From Olavius sp. associated proteobacterium Delta 1 (lineage in GTDB: Bacteria > Desulfobacterota > Desulfobacteria > Desulfobacterales > JAFDCJ01), in assembly GCA_902749685.1 (NCBI GenBank), contig CACVKW010001015.1, positions 1 to 32,770 on the forward strand: a DNA stretch of 32,770 nt. Direction: 5' to 3'. Position numbers and translations under genes: made by a program. The notes under the pieces are model-generated. The model was not told the origin of the DNA and searched no databases. It worked only from the letters and a program-made list of their open reading frames with translations. Within the stretch, counting starts at the first letter, position 1; the number at the start of each line of letters is the position of its first letter. Shown here one piece after another: positions 7,406 through 15,138 of this stretch.

Positions 7406-8187
7406 AATACCGCAAAGATGTTACAGACCAAGAAGTCATCGCAGATTATCAACGCGTCTTCAAATCTGAGATAGAAGGCTTCCTTGTCCCAAGGATGAAT
7501 GCAGATGATGGCACTGATGATCATAGCACAAAAGGATCCAAAAAACCCGAATTCAAAGAAAGCGATGGCATTCTAAGCGATGAGGAAAAGCAGCTATTAG
7601 AAAACGTCTTTGAAAGACCAAACCAGCCAGTCACAAGGCGGACCTCAATGCTTGGATTGTCGCCATACAAGATGAACAAGCTCAAGAGCTCTGTGATAGC
7701 CAAGAATCTTGCAGAGCAGTTCTCTATCAACCTTGGAAAGGATTTCGGGGGGAACATCACCTTATTGGCGCTGACCGATAGCGGCTATAAGGTGTTAGGG
7801 AAAAAGCGGAGCTCAAAGAAACTTCAGAACGAAAGCCATGAGCATTGGTGGTGGAAAGAGATGATTTGCAGGCACTATGTTAATAAAAAAATTCCGGCAG
7901 AGATCGAGAAATATGTGAATGGCAAGCATGCGGATGTAGGTATCAGATATAAAGGCAGCGATATAGCAATAGAAGTCGAGTTGAGTCCTAAAAATGCTAT
8001 CACAAACATCATCCAAGACTTGAATGCCGGTTTTGACAAGGTGCTCAGCTGCTCGAAGAACAAGAGAATCTTAAACGAGATTGCCGGACAGTTCCGCGCC
8101 CTTCCTGAACATGAACAGTTTAAGGACAAGGTTACGTTACGTCAGCTGTCTGAATTCGAATTCATAAAGGAGATCTTAAAGCCATGA
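7402..8187 (+). CDS. Winged helix plus restriction-endonuclease-fold protein
   Basis: This 261-residue protein overlaps the previous gene by ATGA. Residues about 58-135 look like a winged helix: helices around LSPYKMNKLKSSVIAKNLAEQ and a wing ending in LTDSGYKVLG, as in MarR-like proteins. After a helix rich in Trp/His (HEHWWWKEM, 147-154) comes a PD-(D/E)XK-like core: HADVG with D178, then a strand IAIEVEL with E191 and E193. The usual lysine is replaced by glutamate (E-V-E), so nuclease activity is doubtful. Replication-relaxation proteins of mobile elements share a winged helix followed by this fold, and often lie beside VirD4/HerA ATPases. It may act in plasmid-type replication or as relaxosome-like DNA binder. 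Confidence 0.6.
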   Translation: MKYRKDVTDQEVIADYQRVFKSEIEGFLVPRMNADDGTDDHSTKGSKKPEFKESDGILSDEEKQLLENVFERPNQPVTRRTSMLGLSPYKMNKLKSSVIAKNLAEQFSINLGKDFGGNITLLALTDSGYKVLGKKRSSKKLQNESHEHWWWKEMICRHYVNKKIPAEIEKYVNGKHADVGIRYKGSDIAIEVELSPKNAITNIIQDLNAGFDKVLSCSKNKRILNEIAGQFRALPEHEQFKDKVTLRQLSEFEFIKEILKP

Positions 8188-9212
8188 ATGCACTATACAT
8201 AAAGGATGACATTTTACGGTCATTCAATTGGCTCGGGCACAGGAAATTTGGGTATACCGAACTTCTGGCAGTGCATAGAGACTATGAGCCAGACAGTTTC
8301 AAGGAGAATCTGAAATACAAGCGTTTCCCCAAGATATGGTACACAAAGCAGCCTTATCAAGCGCTTTCTTTTGTCTCAAAGCATAGCAAGGATCACACAT
8401 GCTATTTCAGCATTAACCCAAGGCCAAGCATACTCAGGAATGAAAAGGGGCGTGCAAGAAGCGCAAAGGAGGATGACATCAGGATTTTTAATACCTTCTT
8501 TTTTGATATCGACTGCCTGGAAAAGGACCTTTTTGATGAGCATCTCGCAGAGATCGAGCTTTTCATCGCAAAAGCAGAAGGGTTCTTTGAAGACATTGGG
8601 GTAAATCCGCCTGTAAAAGCATTCTCTGGCAGGGGCTATCACCTTCTTTTCTCGCCTGCTCCTGTCAAAGTGAGCGAAAATTCGGATATCAAGCAAAGGC
8701 TGTATCTGTTCAAGGAGCAGTTTGAGCAGAATTTCAGCAAGGATATCGAGCAGCTGAAAGTCAAGATCGACCCTACACTGGATCTAAGGAGAATGGCTAA
8801 GATCTATGGCACCAAGAAGCCCAAGGTAAAAAGGATAAGCCGGTTCTATGGAGGGAAAAGGGTCATTGACCATGCATTGAGGGATTATTTGCTGAGCCTG
8901 AAGATGCGTATGACCAAGGATCGGCCATCCCGCATCTTGAGATATGAAGAGCTGCCGCAGAGATTCCAGCATCTTCTGGAAAATGACAAATCGATCAGCG
9001 ACCTATGGGAAGGTGTAGGCAAGACAGAGGGAGACAGCAGCTGCACAGGCTATGATTTCTCCCTTATCAGGCTTTGCCTGAAGAGAGGCTTTACAGACAT
9101 AAATGAGCTTGCATCCATACTCGCGAAAAGGCCAAACGGAGCATTCCTGAAAAGCGGCAAGGATAAGGGCTATATAAAGCGAACCATAAGCAACGCGATA
9201 ATGTCATGCTGA
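8184..9212 (+). CDS. Archaeo-eukaryotic-type primase (AEP/PrimPol-like)
   Basis: This 342-residue protein overlaps the previous gene by ATGA. The three AEP active-site motifs are present in order: the catalytic aspartate pair in FFFDID (D108, D110), the nucleotide-binding SGRGYHLLF (148-156, H153), and an acidic third motif in IDPTLDLRR (D196/D200). The C-terminal part (about 255-342), with GYDFSLIRLCLKRG and SGKDKGYIKRTISNAI, resembles the PriCT-type helical domain of element primases. It would synthesise primers for replication of the excised element. No replicative helicase of the usual D5/DnaB kind is encoded with it. Family call is firm. Confidence 0.85.
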   Translation: MNALYIKDDILRSFNWLGHRKFGYTELLAVHRDYEPDSFKENLKYKRFPKIWYTKQPYQALSFVSKHSKDHTCYFSINPRPSILRNEKGRARSAKEDDIRIFNTFFFDIDCLEKDLFDEHLAEIELFIAKAEGFFEDIGVNPPVKAFSGRGYHLLFSPAPVKVSENSDIKQRLYLFKEQFEQNFSKDIEQLKVKIDPTLDLRRMAKIYGTKKPKVKRISRFYGGKRVIDHALRDYLLSLKMRMTKDRPSRILRYEELPQRFQHLLENDKSISDLWEGVGKTEGDSSCTGYDFSLIRLCLKRGFTDINELASILAKRPNGAFLKSGKDKGYIKRTISNAIMSC

Positions 9213-9424
9213 TGCCTGCGCAGAAAAGACGCAAAAAGGAGCTGAAGATCACCTGTGAGATCCTTCCTCCCGGCACGCTTAAACGTAAAGGGAAAGGACC
9301 GGAACAGGGTTGCACTGACAGGTGGGAAGAGATTGTCGATATATGTGCTGGTGTAATCGCCGATGATGCGAATCAGGATAATGGACACAGCCTTCATAAG
9401 ATTGATGGAACCAAAGATTTGTAA
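9212..9424 (+). CDS. Small hypothetical protein after the primase
   Basis: The open frame begins with a TGATG stop-start overlap with the primase at 9212 (an earlier ATG at 9206 is also in frame), giving 70 residues. The first 30 residues are strongly basic (KRRKKELK, KRKGKG) and the rest is acidic and polar. There is no recognised family and no clear ribosome site, so translation would depend on coupling. It could be a small DNA-binding protein such as a recombination directionality factor, given its place before the recombinase, but the sequence does not show this. Confidence 0.4.
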   Translation: MPAQKRRKKELKITCEILPPGTLKRKGKGPEQGCTDRWEEIVDICAGVIADDANQDNGHSLHKIDGTKDL

Positions 9425-10070
9425 CGGAAGGAACGTATCGTGGATTTGAGAGAGATAGCAAGAGACCGTCGTTTCGTGGACACATGCTCATTGATGCACG
9501 AGATATGAATACAATCGTATCCACCATCTTAGACAAAGGTGGTTTCAACTTTTATCAATCATTAACAGTCAATGATTTTTATCGCCGGAGACTTCGTAGC
9601 GATTGACCACGATTGTCGTCAAAGGGGGAAGGCCATTTTGTTCGCAAAAATACATTATGCAGCCAAGAATTGATGCCAGAGGGTTGATTGTTGGGTACCT
9701 CATTAATTCCCGAAGTTCATCATATTTCACAATCTGCCGGTTCGCAGCCTTTCCGATAAGGTACTGCCAAGCCTGCAATGGTCATATAGCCGATTTTTTA
9801 CCCTATCTCTGTCTTTTCAGTGAGATCATCAAACTTGGATATCATTGGATATCATCGGAATCCTCCATTTTGAGCGCCAAAGCGAATAATGATCTGGATT
9901 CATAATATTCCACTAAAATATCGTCATCAAATAAAGGATACATTCCCAGGACCGAGGGTCGGATAATAGTACCATATTCAATATACAGTTCATATTTTCT
10001 CTTGAAAATTAGAATGATCTGGTTTACCATCTCATTCAGATGCTAACCCAAATCTGAAAGGCCAAAGCTG
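9425..10070. other. Decayed region between primase operon and recombinase
   Basis: These 646 bp hold no intact convincing gene. On the plus strand two protein-like stretches in different frames (from GTG 9440, 22 codons; and about 9484-9605) suggest frameshifted remains. On the minus strand a recognisable pseudogene lies at 9569-9785. A 62-codon minus-strand frame from ATG 10030 to 9842 is open but has only a weak ribosome site and no family I know. The region marks turnover of cargo genes next to the recombinase. Confidence 0.5.
9569..9785 (-). pseudogene. Frameshifted remnant of a small conserved protein
   Basis: Reading leftward, ATG at 9785 gives only Met-Thr-Ile before the frame breaks. 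Shifting by one base gives a coherent stretch beginning QAWQYLIGKAANRQIV, with YDELRELM, then YFCEQNGLPPLTTIVVN. This matches a widespread small bacterial family of unknown function recognised by W..L...A, a TY.EL-like helix and the LPPLT.LVVN motif, normally followed by a glycine/proline-rich segment. Here the frame ends 11 residues after VVN. The missing start and truncated end indicate a broken gene; translation from a TTG at 9778 cannot be fully excluded. Confidence 0.5.
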
Positions 10071-11708
10071 ATGAAAGAACGACGGTGTGCGCTATACATA
10101 AGGGTATCAACCCTGCGGCAGGCAGATATCGAGGATGGTTCTTTGGATGCCCAGGAGTCAAAGCTCAGGGCGTATGTCGATTATGAGAACAACCTCAAAA
10201 ACGGTCTCTGGAAGATCGCAGGTATCTATCGGGAGGAAGGCCGTTCAGGAAAAGACTTGAAACGCCCGGAATTCCAGCGCATGATGAGAGATATCAAGAA
10301 CGGGAGGATAAATACTGTCATAATATACAAGATCGATCGGCTGACAAGGTCATTGAAAGATTTTTCATCCCTGTGGGACAAGTTTCAGAATAATGGGGTC
10401 GAGGTAATATCGCTAAATGAAAAATTTGATACAGCCACCGCCATAGGCAGGGCCATGCTTTCCATCGTTCTTGTCTTCGCGCAGCTTGAAAGGGAACAGA
10501 CAGGGGAAAGGACAGCCGCAACGATGCAATATAGGGCTGAGCAGGGCCTATGGAACGGCGGCAGGATCATTGGGTATGATCTTGATCCGGACGAAAAAGG
10601 CATTCTCAAGGTCAATGATGAGCAAGCAAAGATTGTCAGGAAAGCTTTTAACCTCTGCATCAAGACAGGTTCAGCTGGTCAAGCGCAGAAAGCGCTCAAT
10701 GACCTCGGCTATAGGGTGCCAGTCTATGAATCACGGCGCGGCAAGAAGCATGGCGGTAATCTTTTCAATAAGCAGATGGTAATAAAGATGCTTCAGAACC
10801 CTGTGTATCTTGGAAAGATCACCTGGAACAGTGCGCAATATAAAGGCAAGCACCGGGCTATAATTGACAAAAAGACCTTCTTGAAGGTCCAGGAAATCCT
10901 TGAACGTAACAGGAAGACACGTTCAAACGACAGGCTGCCAAGCGAGCATATTTATCTGTTGCAGGGCATACTCACCTGCAGGAAATGCGGCTCGGTAATG
11001 ACGCCTAAAAGCGGGATAAGCCGATCCAATAGATACTATTATTACCAGTGCACTAAGAATGCCCACACAGGGAAAGAAGGCTGCGATGCCAGATATCTGC
11101 CAGCAGAGCCTATAGAGGACTTTGTCCTGGATAGGGTCAAGGAATTGACGACCGATGAGGCTGAAATCGATAAAATGATCACCAAAGCGAACAAGAATGG
11201 AGACCAGAGGATCAATGAGTTGATGCGCGACAAGAAAAACATTTCAAGCCGTCTTAAGGACATCGACAACAGGCTCAATCAAATCATCGATTCAATCGAG
11301 AACGGAAAACTTAAGGCCTTTGGTTCGTTGAATAAACGCATAGAATCCCTGGAAGCGGAACGGACCTCAACAGAAAGCAGGCTGAAAACCATCGATTTTG
11401 AGATGGCGGAAATCGAGAAACAAAGGCTTTCGTCTGAAGTGATGAGCCAGTCATTCCGGACATTTAGGGATATCATCGATAGGGCATCACCCCGAAAACT
11501 AAAGGACTTGCTAAACAGGATAGTCGAGGTCGTAGAATGGCACGAGAACGAGGATGACAGAGCATCAGGCCATTGCAGGATATCCTACTTCGAGCAGCCA
11601 AACCTCAAGCTGCCCATAAAAAAACTCAGCGAACCTGGTAAATCAGAGTTCGCTGAGTGTAATGTTTGGCTCCCCAGCACGGACTCGAACCGCGGACCCA
11701 GTGGTTAA
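10071..11708 (+). CDS. Large serine recombinase (element integrase)
   Basis: This 545-residue protein is the integrase of the element. The N-terminal resolvase domain has nucleophile Ser13 in YIRVSTLRQ, the KIDRLTRS segment (87-94) and the long helix motif AQLEREQTGER. The recombinase domain follows, then a zinc ribbon with Cys303, 306, 327 and 338, and a long coiled coil at about 365-455, as in phage- and ICE-type large serine integrases. The last 14 or so codons are the antisense strand of the tRNA-Asn gene and the stop TAA lies in its anticodon loop, so the natural C-terminus depends on the integrated state. Just upstream the coding sequence also contains the tRNA terminator hairpin. The ribosome site GAAAGG before ATG 10071 is modest. 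Confidence 0.95.
   Translation: MKERRCALYIRVSTLRQADIEDGSLDAQESKLRAYVDYENNLKNGLWKIAGIYREEGRSGKDLKRPEFQRMMRDIKNGRINTVIIYKIDRLTRSLKDFSSLWDKFQNNGVEVISLNEKFDTATAIGRAMLSIVLVFAQLEREQTGERTAATMQYRAEQGLWNGGRIIGYDLDPDEKGILKVNDEQAKIVRKAFNLCIKTGSAGQAQKALNDLGYRVPVYESRRGKKHGGNLFNKQMVIKMLQNPVYLGKITWNSAQYKGKHRAIIDKKTFLKVQEILERNRKTRSNDRLPSEHIYLLQGILTCRKCGSVMTPKSGISRSNRYYYYQCTKNAHTGKEGCDARYLPAEPIEDFVLDRVKELTTDEAEIDKMITKANKNGDQRINELMRDKKNISSRLKDIDNRLNQIIDSIENGKLKAFGSLNKRIESLEAERTSTESRLKTIDFEMAEIEKQRLSSEVMSQSFRTFRDIIDRASPRKLKDLLNRIVEVVEWHENEDDRASGHCRISYFEQPNLKLPIKKLSEPGKSEFAECNVWLPSTDSNRGPSG
11618..11658 (-). terminator. Intrinsic terminator of tRNA-Asn, inside recombinase gene
   Basis: Read on the minus strand, arms ACTCAGCGAAC and GTTCGCTGAGT (plus strand 11648-11658 and 11624-11634) form an 11-bp stem around 13 nt, followed directly by seven T (plus-strand A-run 11618-11624). 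It lies 8 nt past the tRNA 3' end, so it fits as the tRNA terminator. It was brought by the element, since the chromosome downstream of the tRNA was displaced. Confidence 0.8.
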
Positions 11709-11742
11709 CAGCCACTTGCTCTGCCGACTGAGCTACTGGGGA
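11667..11742 (-). tRNA. tRNA-Asn (GTT)
   Basis: A complete 76-nt tRNA is encoded on the minus strand from 11742 to 11667. The acceptor arm TCCCCAG pairs fully with CTGGGGA, the discriminator is G and CCA is encoded. The anticodon stem AGTGG/CCACT is perfect, with loop CTGTTAA and anticodon GTT at 11709-11707 (Asn). The TTCGA T-loop is present. The 3' half is the presumed attachment site of the element and is overlapped antisense by 42 nt of the recombinase gene. Confidence 0.97.
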
Positions 11743-12021
11743 ACAAGACAGTTATTGTTTTTATTTTTGATCCCAACACAGCATCCTTTTCATAGGATCC
11801 AGTGGTTAATCCGCCTCCGGCGGACTCTGCCAATCCCGCCTGCGGCGGGACTACTTGGGATTAATTGGCAAAAGCGTAAATTAATAAATAAATAGCGGTA
11901 AGTCAAGCAAAAATTTAAGACTATTCAGATCCATTTAAAAGGGCTAATCGTGGAGAAAACCACCGGTGTTCTATTCAATAATCTTGCATGCGGCGACAGA
12001 GATATGCACGGAGACAAGGTA
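11743..12021. other. Spacer with tRNA-Asn remnant and two palindromes
   Basis: No gene is seen here. Positions 11795-11860 hold three blocks matching the tRNA-Asn gene in the same order: 11795-11809 (14 of 15 bases equal to 11694-11708), 11825-11831 (7 of 7 equal to 11719-11725) and 11851-11860 (9 of 10 equal to 11733-11742). Between them are two palindromes, TCCGCCTCCGGCGGA (11810-11824) and TCCCGCCTGCGGCGGGA (11834-11850), of one GCC-N3-GGC type. It looks like a tRNA fragment left by an earlier integration or duplication and interrupted by small palindromic repeats. The rest is AT-rich. Confidence 0.6.
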
Positions 12022-12417
12022 TTACCAAATAGTTTGGATTTTTTTAGATCGCCGCAGTATTTTATCGGAAGTTACCAAATTGGCCTTTTCAATAGTGGCG
12101 GTCGCGCTAATGATTCTATCTGCCGGGCCTTTATTTGTCGTTGAAAACAGATGTGTCGATAGTTCGGCAATTTGCGGGCTGATGCCTTTAAATATGTAGT
12201 TATTTGAATTTGATACCAGTCTTATGAATTCCTGGTAGTTCACATCTACCGATAATCGCCTTTTTTTCATTAACATTGCGATCTCCCAAAGCGATATCTC
12301 ACAGAATATTATACCACCCATCCTGTTCGCTTCAAGAAAGGCTTTTTTAGCTTGGCGTGAAAGCTTTTCCGGCTTTAGCGCATCCCAGATAATGACATGC
12401 GTATCTGCTACGATCAT
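12022..12417 (-). CDS. vapC: VapC-type PIN-domain toxin
   Basis: This 131-residue PIN ribonuclease begins at ATG 12417, whose ATGA overlaps the antitoxin stop; an upstream in-frame ATG at 12432 lies inside the antitoxin gene and is less likely. The acidic active-site residues are visible: D5 in VADTHVIIWD, E45 in LWEIAM, D100 in GPADRIISATA and D118 in TSDK. PIN toxins of this kind cleave RNA, often tRNA or rRNA, and are held inactive by the partner encoded just before. The pair sits on the outer side of the tRNA, so it belongs to the chromosome or to an older insertion rather than to the recombinase element. Confidence 0.9.
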   Translation of the reverse strand: MIVADTHVIIWDALKPEKLSRQAKKAFLEANRMGGIIFCEISLWEIAMLMKKRRLSVDVNYQEFIRLVSNSNNYIFKGISPQIAELSTHLFSTTNKGPADRIISATATIEKANLVTSDKILRRSKKIQTIW

Positions 12418-12644
12418 TTCAGAGCCTTCCATTCATCTTCGATCGGAGATACAACGTCACCGACAACCGCAGTTTTTCTGAGCTGCTTTAATGCATTTCT
12501 TGAAACTTCTTTTTTATTTTTTATTGGAACAAGCAGTGCGATTTCAGTGCCCCTCGAAGTTATGGTAATACTCTCTCCTAGCTGGACTTTATTTAAAAAC
12601 AGCACCATATTTTCCCTCAATTTGCTAACAGCTATTGATTCCAT
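12414..12644 (-). CDS. Phd/YefM-family antitoxin
   Basis: This 76-residue protein starts at ATG 12644 and overlaps the toxin start by 4 nt. The N-terminal MESIAVSKLRENMVLFLNKV and the strand ESITITSRGTEIALLVP are the Phd/YefM DNA-binding fold; the C-terminal IEDEWKALK would thread into the PIN toxin. It should neutralise the toxin and repress the shared promoter upstream of 12644. Length is typical for the family. Confidence 0.9.
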   Translation of the reverse strand: MESIAVSKLRENMVLFLNKVQLGESITITSRGTEIALLVPIKNKKEVSRNALKQLRKTAVVGDVVSPIEDEWKALK

Positions 12645-12724
12645 TTTTCTGTCTCCTCATTTGTTATTGTACAAAGTGGAGGAAATCAAGAAAAATTTAC
12701 GGGGAAAAGCAACCACAAATTAAC

Positions 12725-12758
12725 AAAAAGGCTCAATCCAAAAGGATTAAGCCTTTTT
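12725..12758. terminator. Bidirectional intrinsic terminator
   Basis: Arms AAAAAGGCT and AGCCTTTTT plus an inner AATCC/GGATT (one C-A mismatch) form a long stem around AAAA, with A-run and T-run flanks. It serves the end of aspS (minus strand). Confidence 0.8.
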
Positions 12759-12817
12759 CTCTTTTACCCAGAATTCATTGTAATCTGTGTAATCTGCGAA
12801 ATCTGTGGATTAATACA

Positions 12818-14608
12818 TCAGCTCTCTATCCCGGGCCGCAGTCTCAGGTGCAGCTCTTCCAACTGTTCCTTGCTGGTATCGGAAGGGGCACCCGTCAGGA
12901 GGCAAGCAGCCTTCTGGGTTTTGGGAAAGGCAATCACATCCCTGATGGATGCTTCGCCGCACAACAGCATGACCAGCCTGTCAAACCCGATCGCAATACC
13001 GCCATGGGGCGGTGCCCCGGCATCCAGGGCCGAGAGCAAAAATCCGAACTTGCTCTCATAGGACGCCCGGTCCATTCCCAGGGCCTCAAAAATCTTTTGC
13101 TGGACATCCCGTTGATGAATACGGATGCTGCCGCCGCCGATTTCAAAGCCATTGAGCACCAGGTCGTAGGCCCGGGATTGCACCGCCAGCGGATCATCCT
13201 TTAGTTTGGCTAAATCCTCTTCCAACGGTGAGGTGAATGGATGATGCAGCGCCTGGCAACGTTTTTCGGTTTCATCGTATTCAAACATGGGAAACCGGGT
13301 AACCCATAAAAAATTATATTCATTTTCATCGATCAGGTTGAGTTTCCCGGCAAGGTGGTTTCTGAGATTTCCCAGGGATTCATTGACAACCTTGGGCTGG
13401 TCGGCCACGAAAAACACCAGGTCATTGGGCTCCATTTGAATCCGTTCGGCCAGGGCCCGTTTTTCATCGTCGGTGAAAAACTTGGTGATCGGGCTCTGCC
13501 AGTCATTGTCCTTGACTTTGACCCAGGCCATTCCTTTGGCCCGATAGACTGCGACAAAATCGGTTAAATCATCGATTTCCTTCCGCGAAAAGTTAAGGCA
13601 GCCTTTGGCATTCAATGCTTTTACGATTCCGCCCTTTTTGACGGCATTGGCAAAGACCTTAAAGCCTGAGCCGCCAACGATATCCGAGATGTCGATTAAT
13701 TCAAGATCAAACCGGGTGTCCGGTTTATCCAGGCCGAAACGGCCGACGGCCTCGGCGTAAGTCAAGCGGGTAAAAGGTGGCTTGATATCCAGGTTTAGCA
13801 CGTCTTGAAACAGGGTGGTCATCATCCCTTCCGCCAGATTCATGACATCTTCTTCACCCACAAAGGACATTTCGATATCGATCTGGGTAAACTCCGGTTG
13901 ACGGTCGGCCCGCAGGTCTTCATCCCGGAAGCATCGCACAATCTGATAATAGCGATCGAAACCGGATATCATAAAAAGCTGTTTGAATATCTGCGGTGAC
14001 TGGGGCAGCGCATAAAACTGCCCGGGATTAACCCGGCTGGGCACCAGATAATCCCTGGCCCCTTCGGGAGTACTCTTGGTCAGCATGGGCGTCTCAAGAT
14101 CAAGAAATCCCTGATGGTTTAAATAATTGCGCACAGCGGCTGTGGCCCGGTGTCTAAGGACGAGATTTCTTTGCATCTGGGGACGCCGCAAATCGAGGTG
14201 CCGAAACTTGAGCCGGATATTTTCAGACACATCGATATCATCTTCGATTAAAAAGGCCGGTGTTATCGCTGAGTTTAAGATTTTAAGCTCTGTCACCAGC
14301 ACCTCGATTTCACCGGTTTTCAGGTTGGGGTTGATCATACCGTCCGGTCGCGGATCGACCTTTCCTCGAACCGCCAGCACATATTCATTGCGGATCACAT
14401 GGGCTTTAGCATGGACGGCCTCATCAACCTGGGGGTTGAAGACGACCTGGGTGATGCCCTCGCGATCGCGTAGATCAACGAATATGACGCCGCCGTGATC
14501 CCGCCGACGCAGAACCCAGCCCATCAATACGACTTCTTTTCCGATATCTTTTGCATCAAGCTCACAACAGCTGTGAGTCCTTCGCATGTCTTCTAGTAGG
14601 TCCGGCAA
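12818..14608 (-). CDS. aspS: Aspartyl-tRNA synthetase, probably non-discriminating
   Basis: This is a 596-residue class II synthetase. The start is TTG 14608, set by AGGAAGGAGA (14615-14624) upstream; the frame stays open another 141 nt into a repeat, which would give a false 643-residue protein. The N-terminal OB domain carries RRRDHGG and RPDG; class II motif 2 (FRDEDLRADRQPEFTQ) and motif 3 (GIAIGFDRLVMLL) are intact, and the GAD-type bacterial insertion fits the length. It charges tRNA-Asp with aspartate. The His in RRRDHGG and Gly in RPDG correspond to the two residues (H31 and G82) reported to relax specificity in Pseudomonas aeruginosa AspRS, so it may also load tRNA-Asn for amidation by GatCAB. 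It lies head to tail with hisS. Confidence 0.97.
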   Translation of the reverse strand: MPDLLEDMRRTHSCCELDAKDIGKEVVLMGWVLRRRDHGGVIFVDLRDREGITQVVFNPQVDEAVHAKAHVIRNEYVLAVRGKVDPRPDGMINPNLKTGEIEVLVTELKILNSAITPAFLIEDDIDVSENIRLKFRHLDLRRPQMQRNLVLRHRATAAVRNYLNHQGFLDLETPMLTKSTPEGARDYLVPSRVNPGQFYALPQSPQIFKQLFMISGFDRYYQIVRCFRDEDLRADRQPEFTQIDIEMSFVGEEDVMNLAEGMMTTLFQDVLNLDIKPPFTRLTYAEAVGRFGLDKPDTRFDLELIDISDIVGGSGFKVFANAVKKGGIVKALNAKGCLNFSRKEIDDLTDFVAVYRAKGMAWVKVKDNDWQSPITKFFTDDEKRALAERIQMEPNDLVFFVADQPKVVNESLGNLRNHLAGKLNLIDENEYNFLWVTRFPMFEYDETEKRCQALHHPFTSPLEEDLAKLKDDPLAVQSRAYDLVLNGFEIGGGSIRIHQRDVQQKIFEALGMDRASYESKFGFLLSALDAGAPPHGGIAIGFDRLVMLLCGEASIRDVIAFPKTQKAACLLTGAPSDTSKEQLEELHLRLRPGIES

Positions 14609-14624
14609 TCTATATCTCCTTCCT

Positions 14625-14771
14625 GACGAATTCGTGAAAAGCCCATCTGCTGCGTTGGGCTGCGTCATTCGTTGTTCCGACCTACTGATCGTACGCGTCC
14701 TTCGGACGCCGCGGTAGCGGTATTCCATCAAGACTTGCACGTCTTGCATATGAACTTTTCACGAATCCGTC
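14625..14771. repeat. 147-bp inverted-repeat (MITE-like) element
   Basis: The 17-bp ends GACGAATTCGTGAAAAG (14625-14641) and CTTTTCACGAATCCGTC (14755-14771) are inverted repeats with one mismatch, bounding about 113 bp of non-coding GC-rich sequence. The left end touches the aspS ribosome site (14615-14624), so the element sits in the leader of aspS and keeps the reading frame open through itself. No transposase is near. It resembles a non-autonomous mobile repeat. Confidence 0.7.
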
Positions 14772-15138
14772 AAAAGCATCGATAATTTTATTTATTAACT
14801 ATATTTTTATAGCGTCCAAACAAATTAATTAGATCATTAAAAAGTTACCCGGTTATATATAAGAAAGCGGCTTCGGCTCGTCTGAGCTCGTCGAAGGCCA
14901 GCCGCGGCATTTGATTTCGCGGTTGAAAACCGCTCCCACATTCCTTGTACTTGCTCTTTTTTATAGATAACCAGAAAAAATTATTCCTTTGATTTTTATG
15001 CAAAAAAACGACTAGGGATATTTTCACTATTTTGTAACTATTTAATAAATTCTTCCGATTTTAAAAAGGACGAAGCATAGCGACACCATAATTTTAGGCA
15101 TTTTAGCGCATTTTAGGCAATTTAGGCATTTTTCCGAT
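14772..15138. other. aspS-hisS spacer with palindrome and short repeats
   Basis: No gene is seen. An imperfect palindrome spans 14867-14905 (ends GCGGCT and AGCCGC, with inner CTTCG/CGAAG). Near hisS, 15089-15131 repeats an ATTTTAGGC unit about four times. The rest is AT-rich and may contain the aspS promoter. Confidence 0.5.

Larger units (their letters stand above)
1..11742. mobile_element. Integrated element in tRNA-Asn, right part only
   Basis: This is an integrated element inferred from its gene content and its edge. The right edge is a large serine recombinase gene whose 3' end runs into the 3' half of an intact tRNA-Asn gene, the classic layout of a tRNA-targeted integrative element. 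Inside are a NACHT NTPase, a ubiquitin-like conjugation cassette, a HerA/VirD4-type ATPase, a primase and a small decayed region. The NACHT gene is still open at position 1, so the left end and the second attachment site are outside the window. No relaxase, type IV secretion channel or phage structural gene is visible, so the mode of transfer is unknown. The exact crossover point cannot be fixed without the left end. Confidence 0.75.

Noticed and set aside
9279..9548. 89-codon minus-strand frame
   Set aside because: It overlaps the end of the plus-strand operon, has no ribosome site and reads as low-quality His/Pro/Ser-rich sequence.
9842..10030. 62-codon minus-strand frame starting MVNQIILIF
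   Set aside because: Open with an ATG but with a weak ribosome site and no known family; kept only as a note in the decayed region.
11662..11895. Plus-strand open frame beginning with GSPARTRTADPVV
   Set aside because: It is the antisense reading of the tRNA-Asn gene plus the repeat spacer; such frames are a known false call.
14609..14749. N-terminal extension of AspRS to 643 residues
   Set aside because: The extra codons are the inverted-repeat element; the strong SD at 14615-14624 sets the TTG start at 14608.
15089..15131. Repeated ATTTTAGGC units, considered as CRISPR or iterons
   Set aside because: Units are about 9-14 bp with no regular spacers, cas genes or replication protein.
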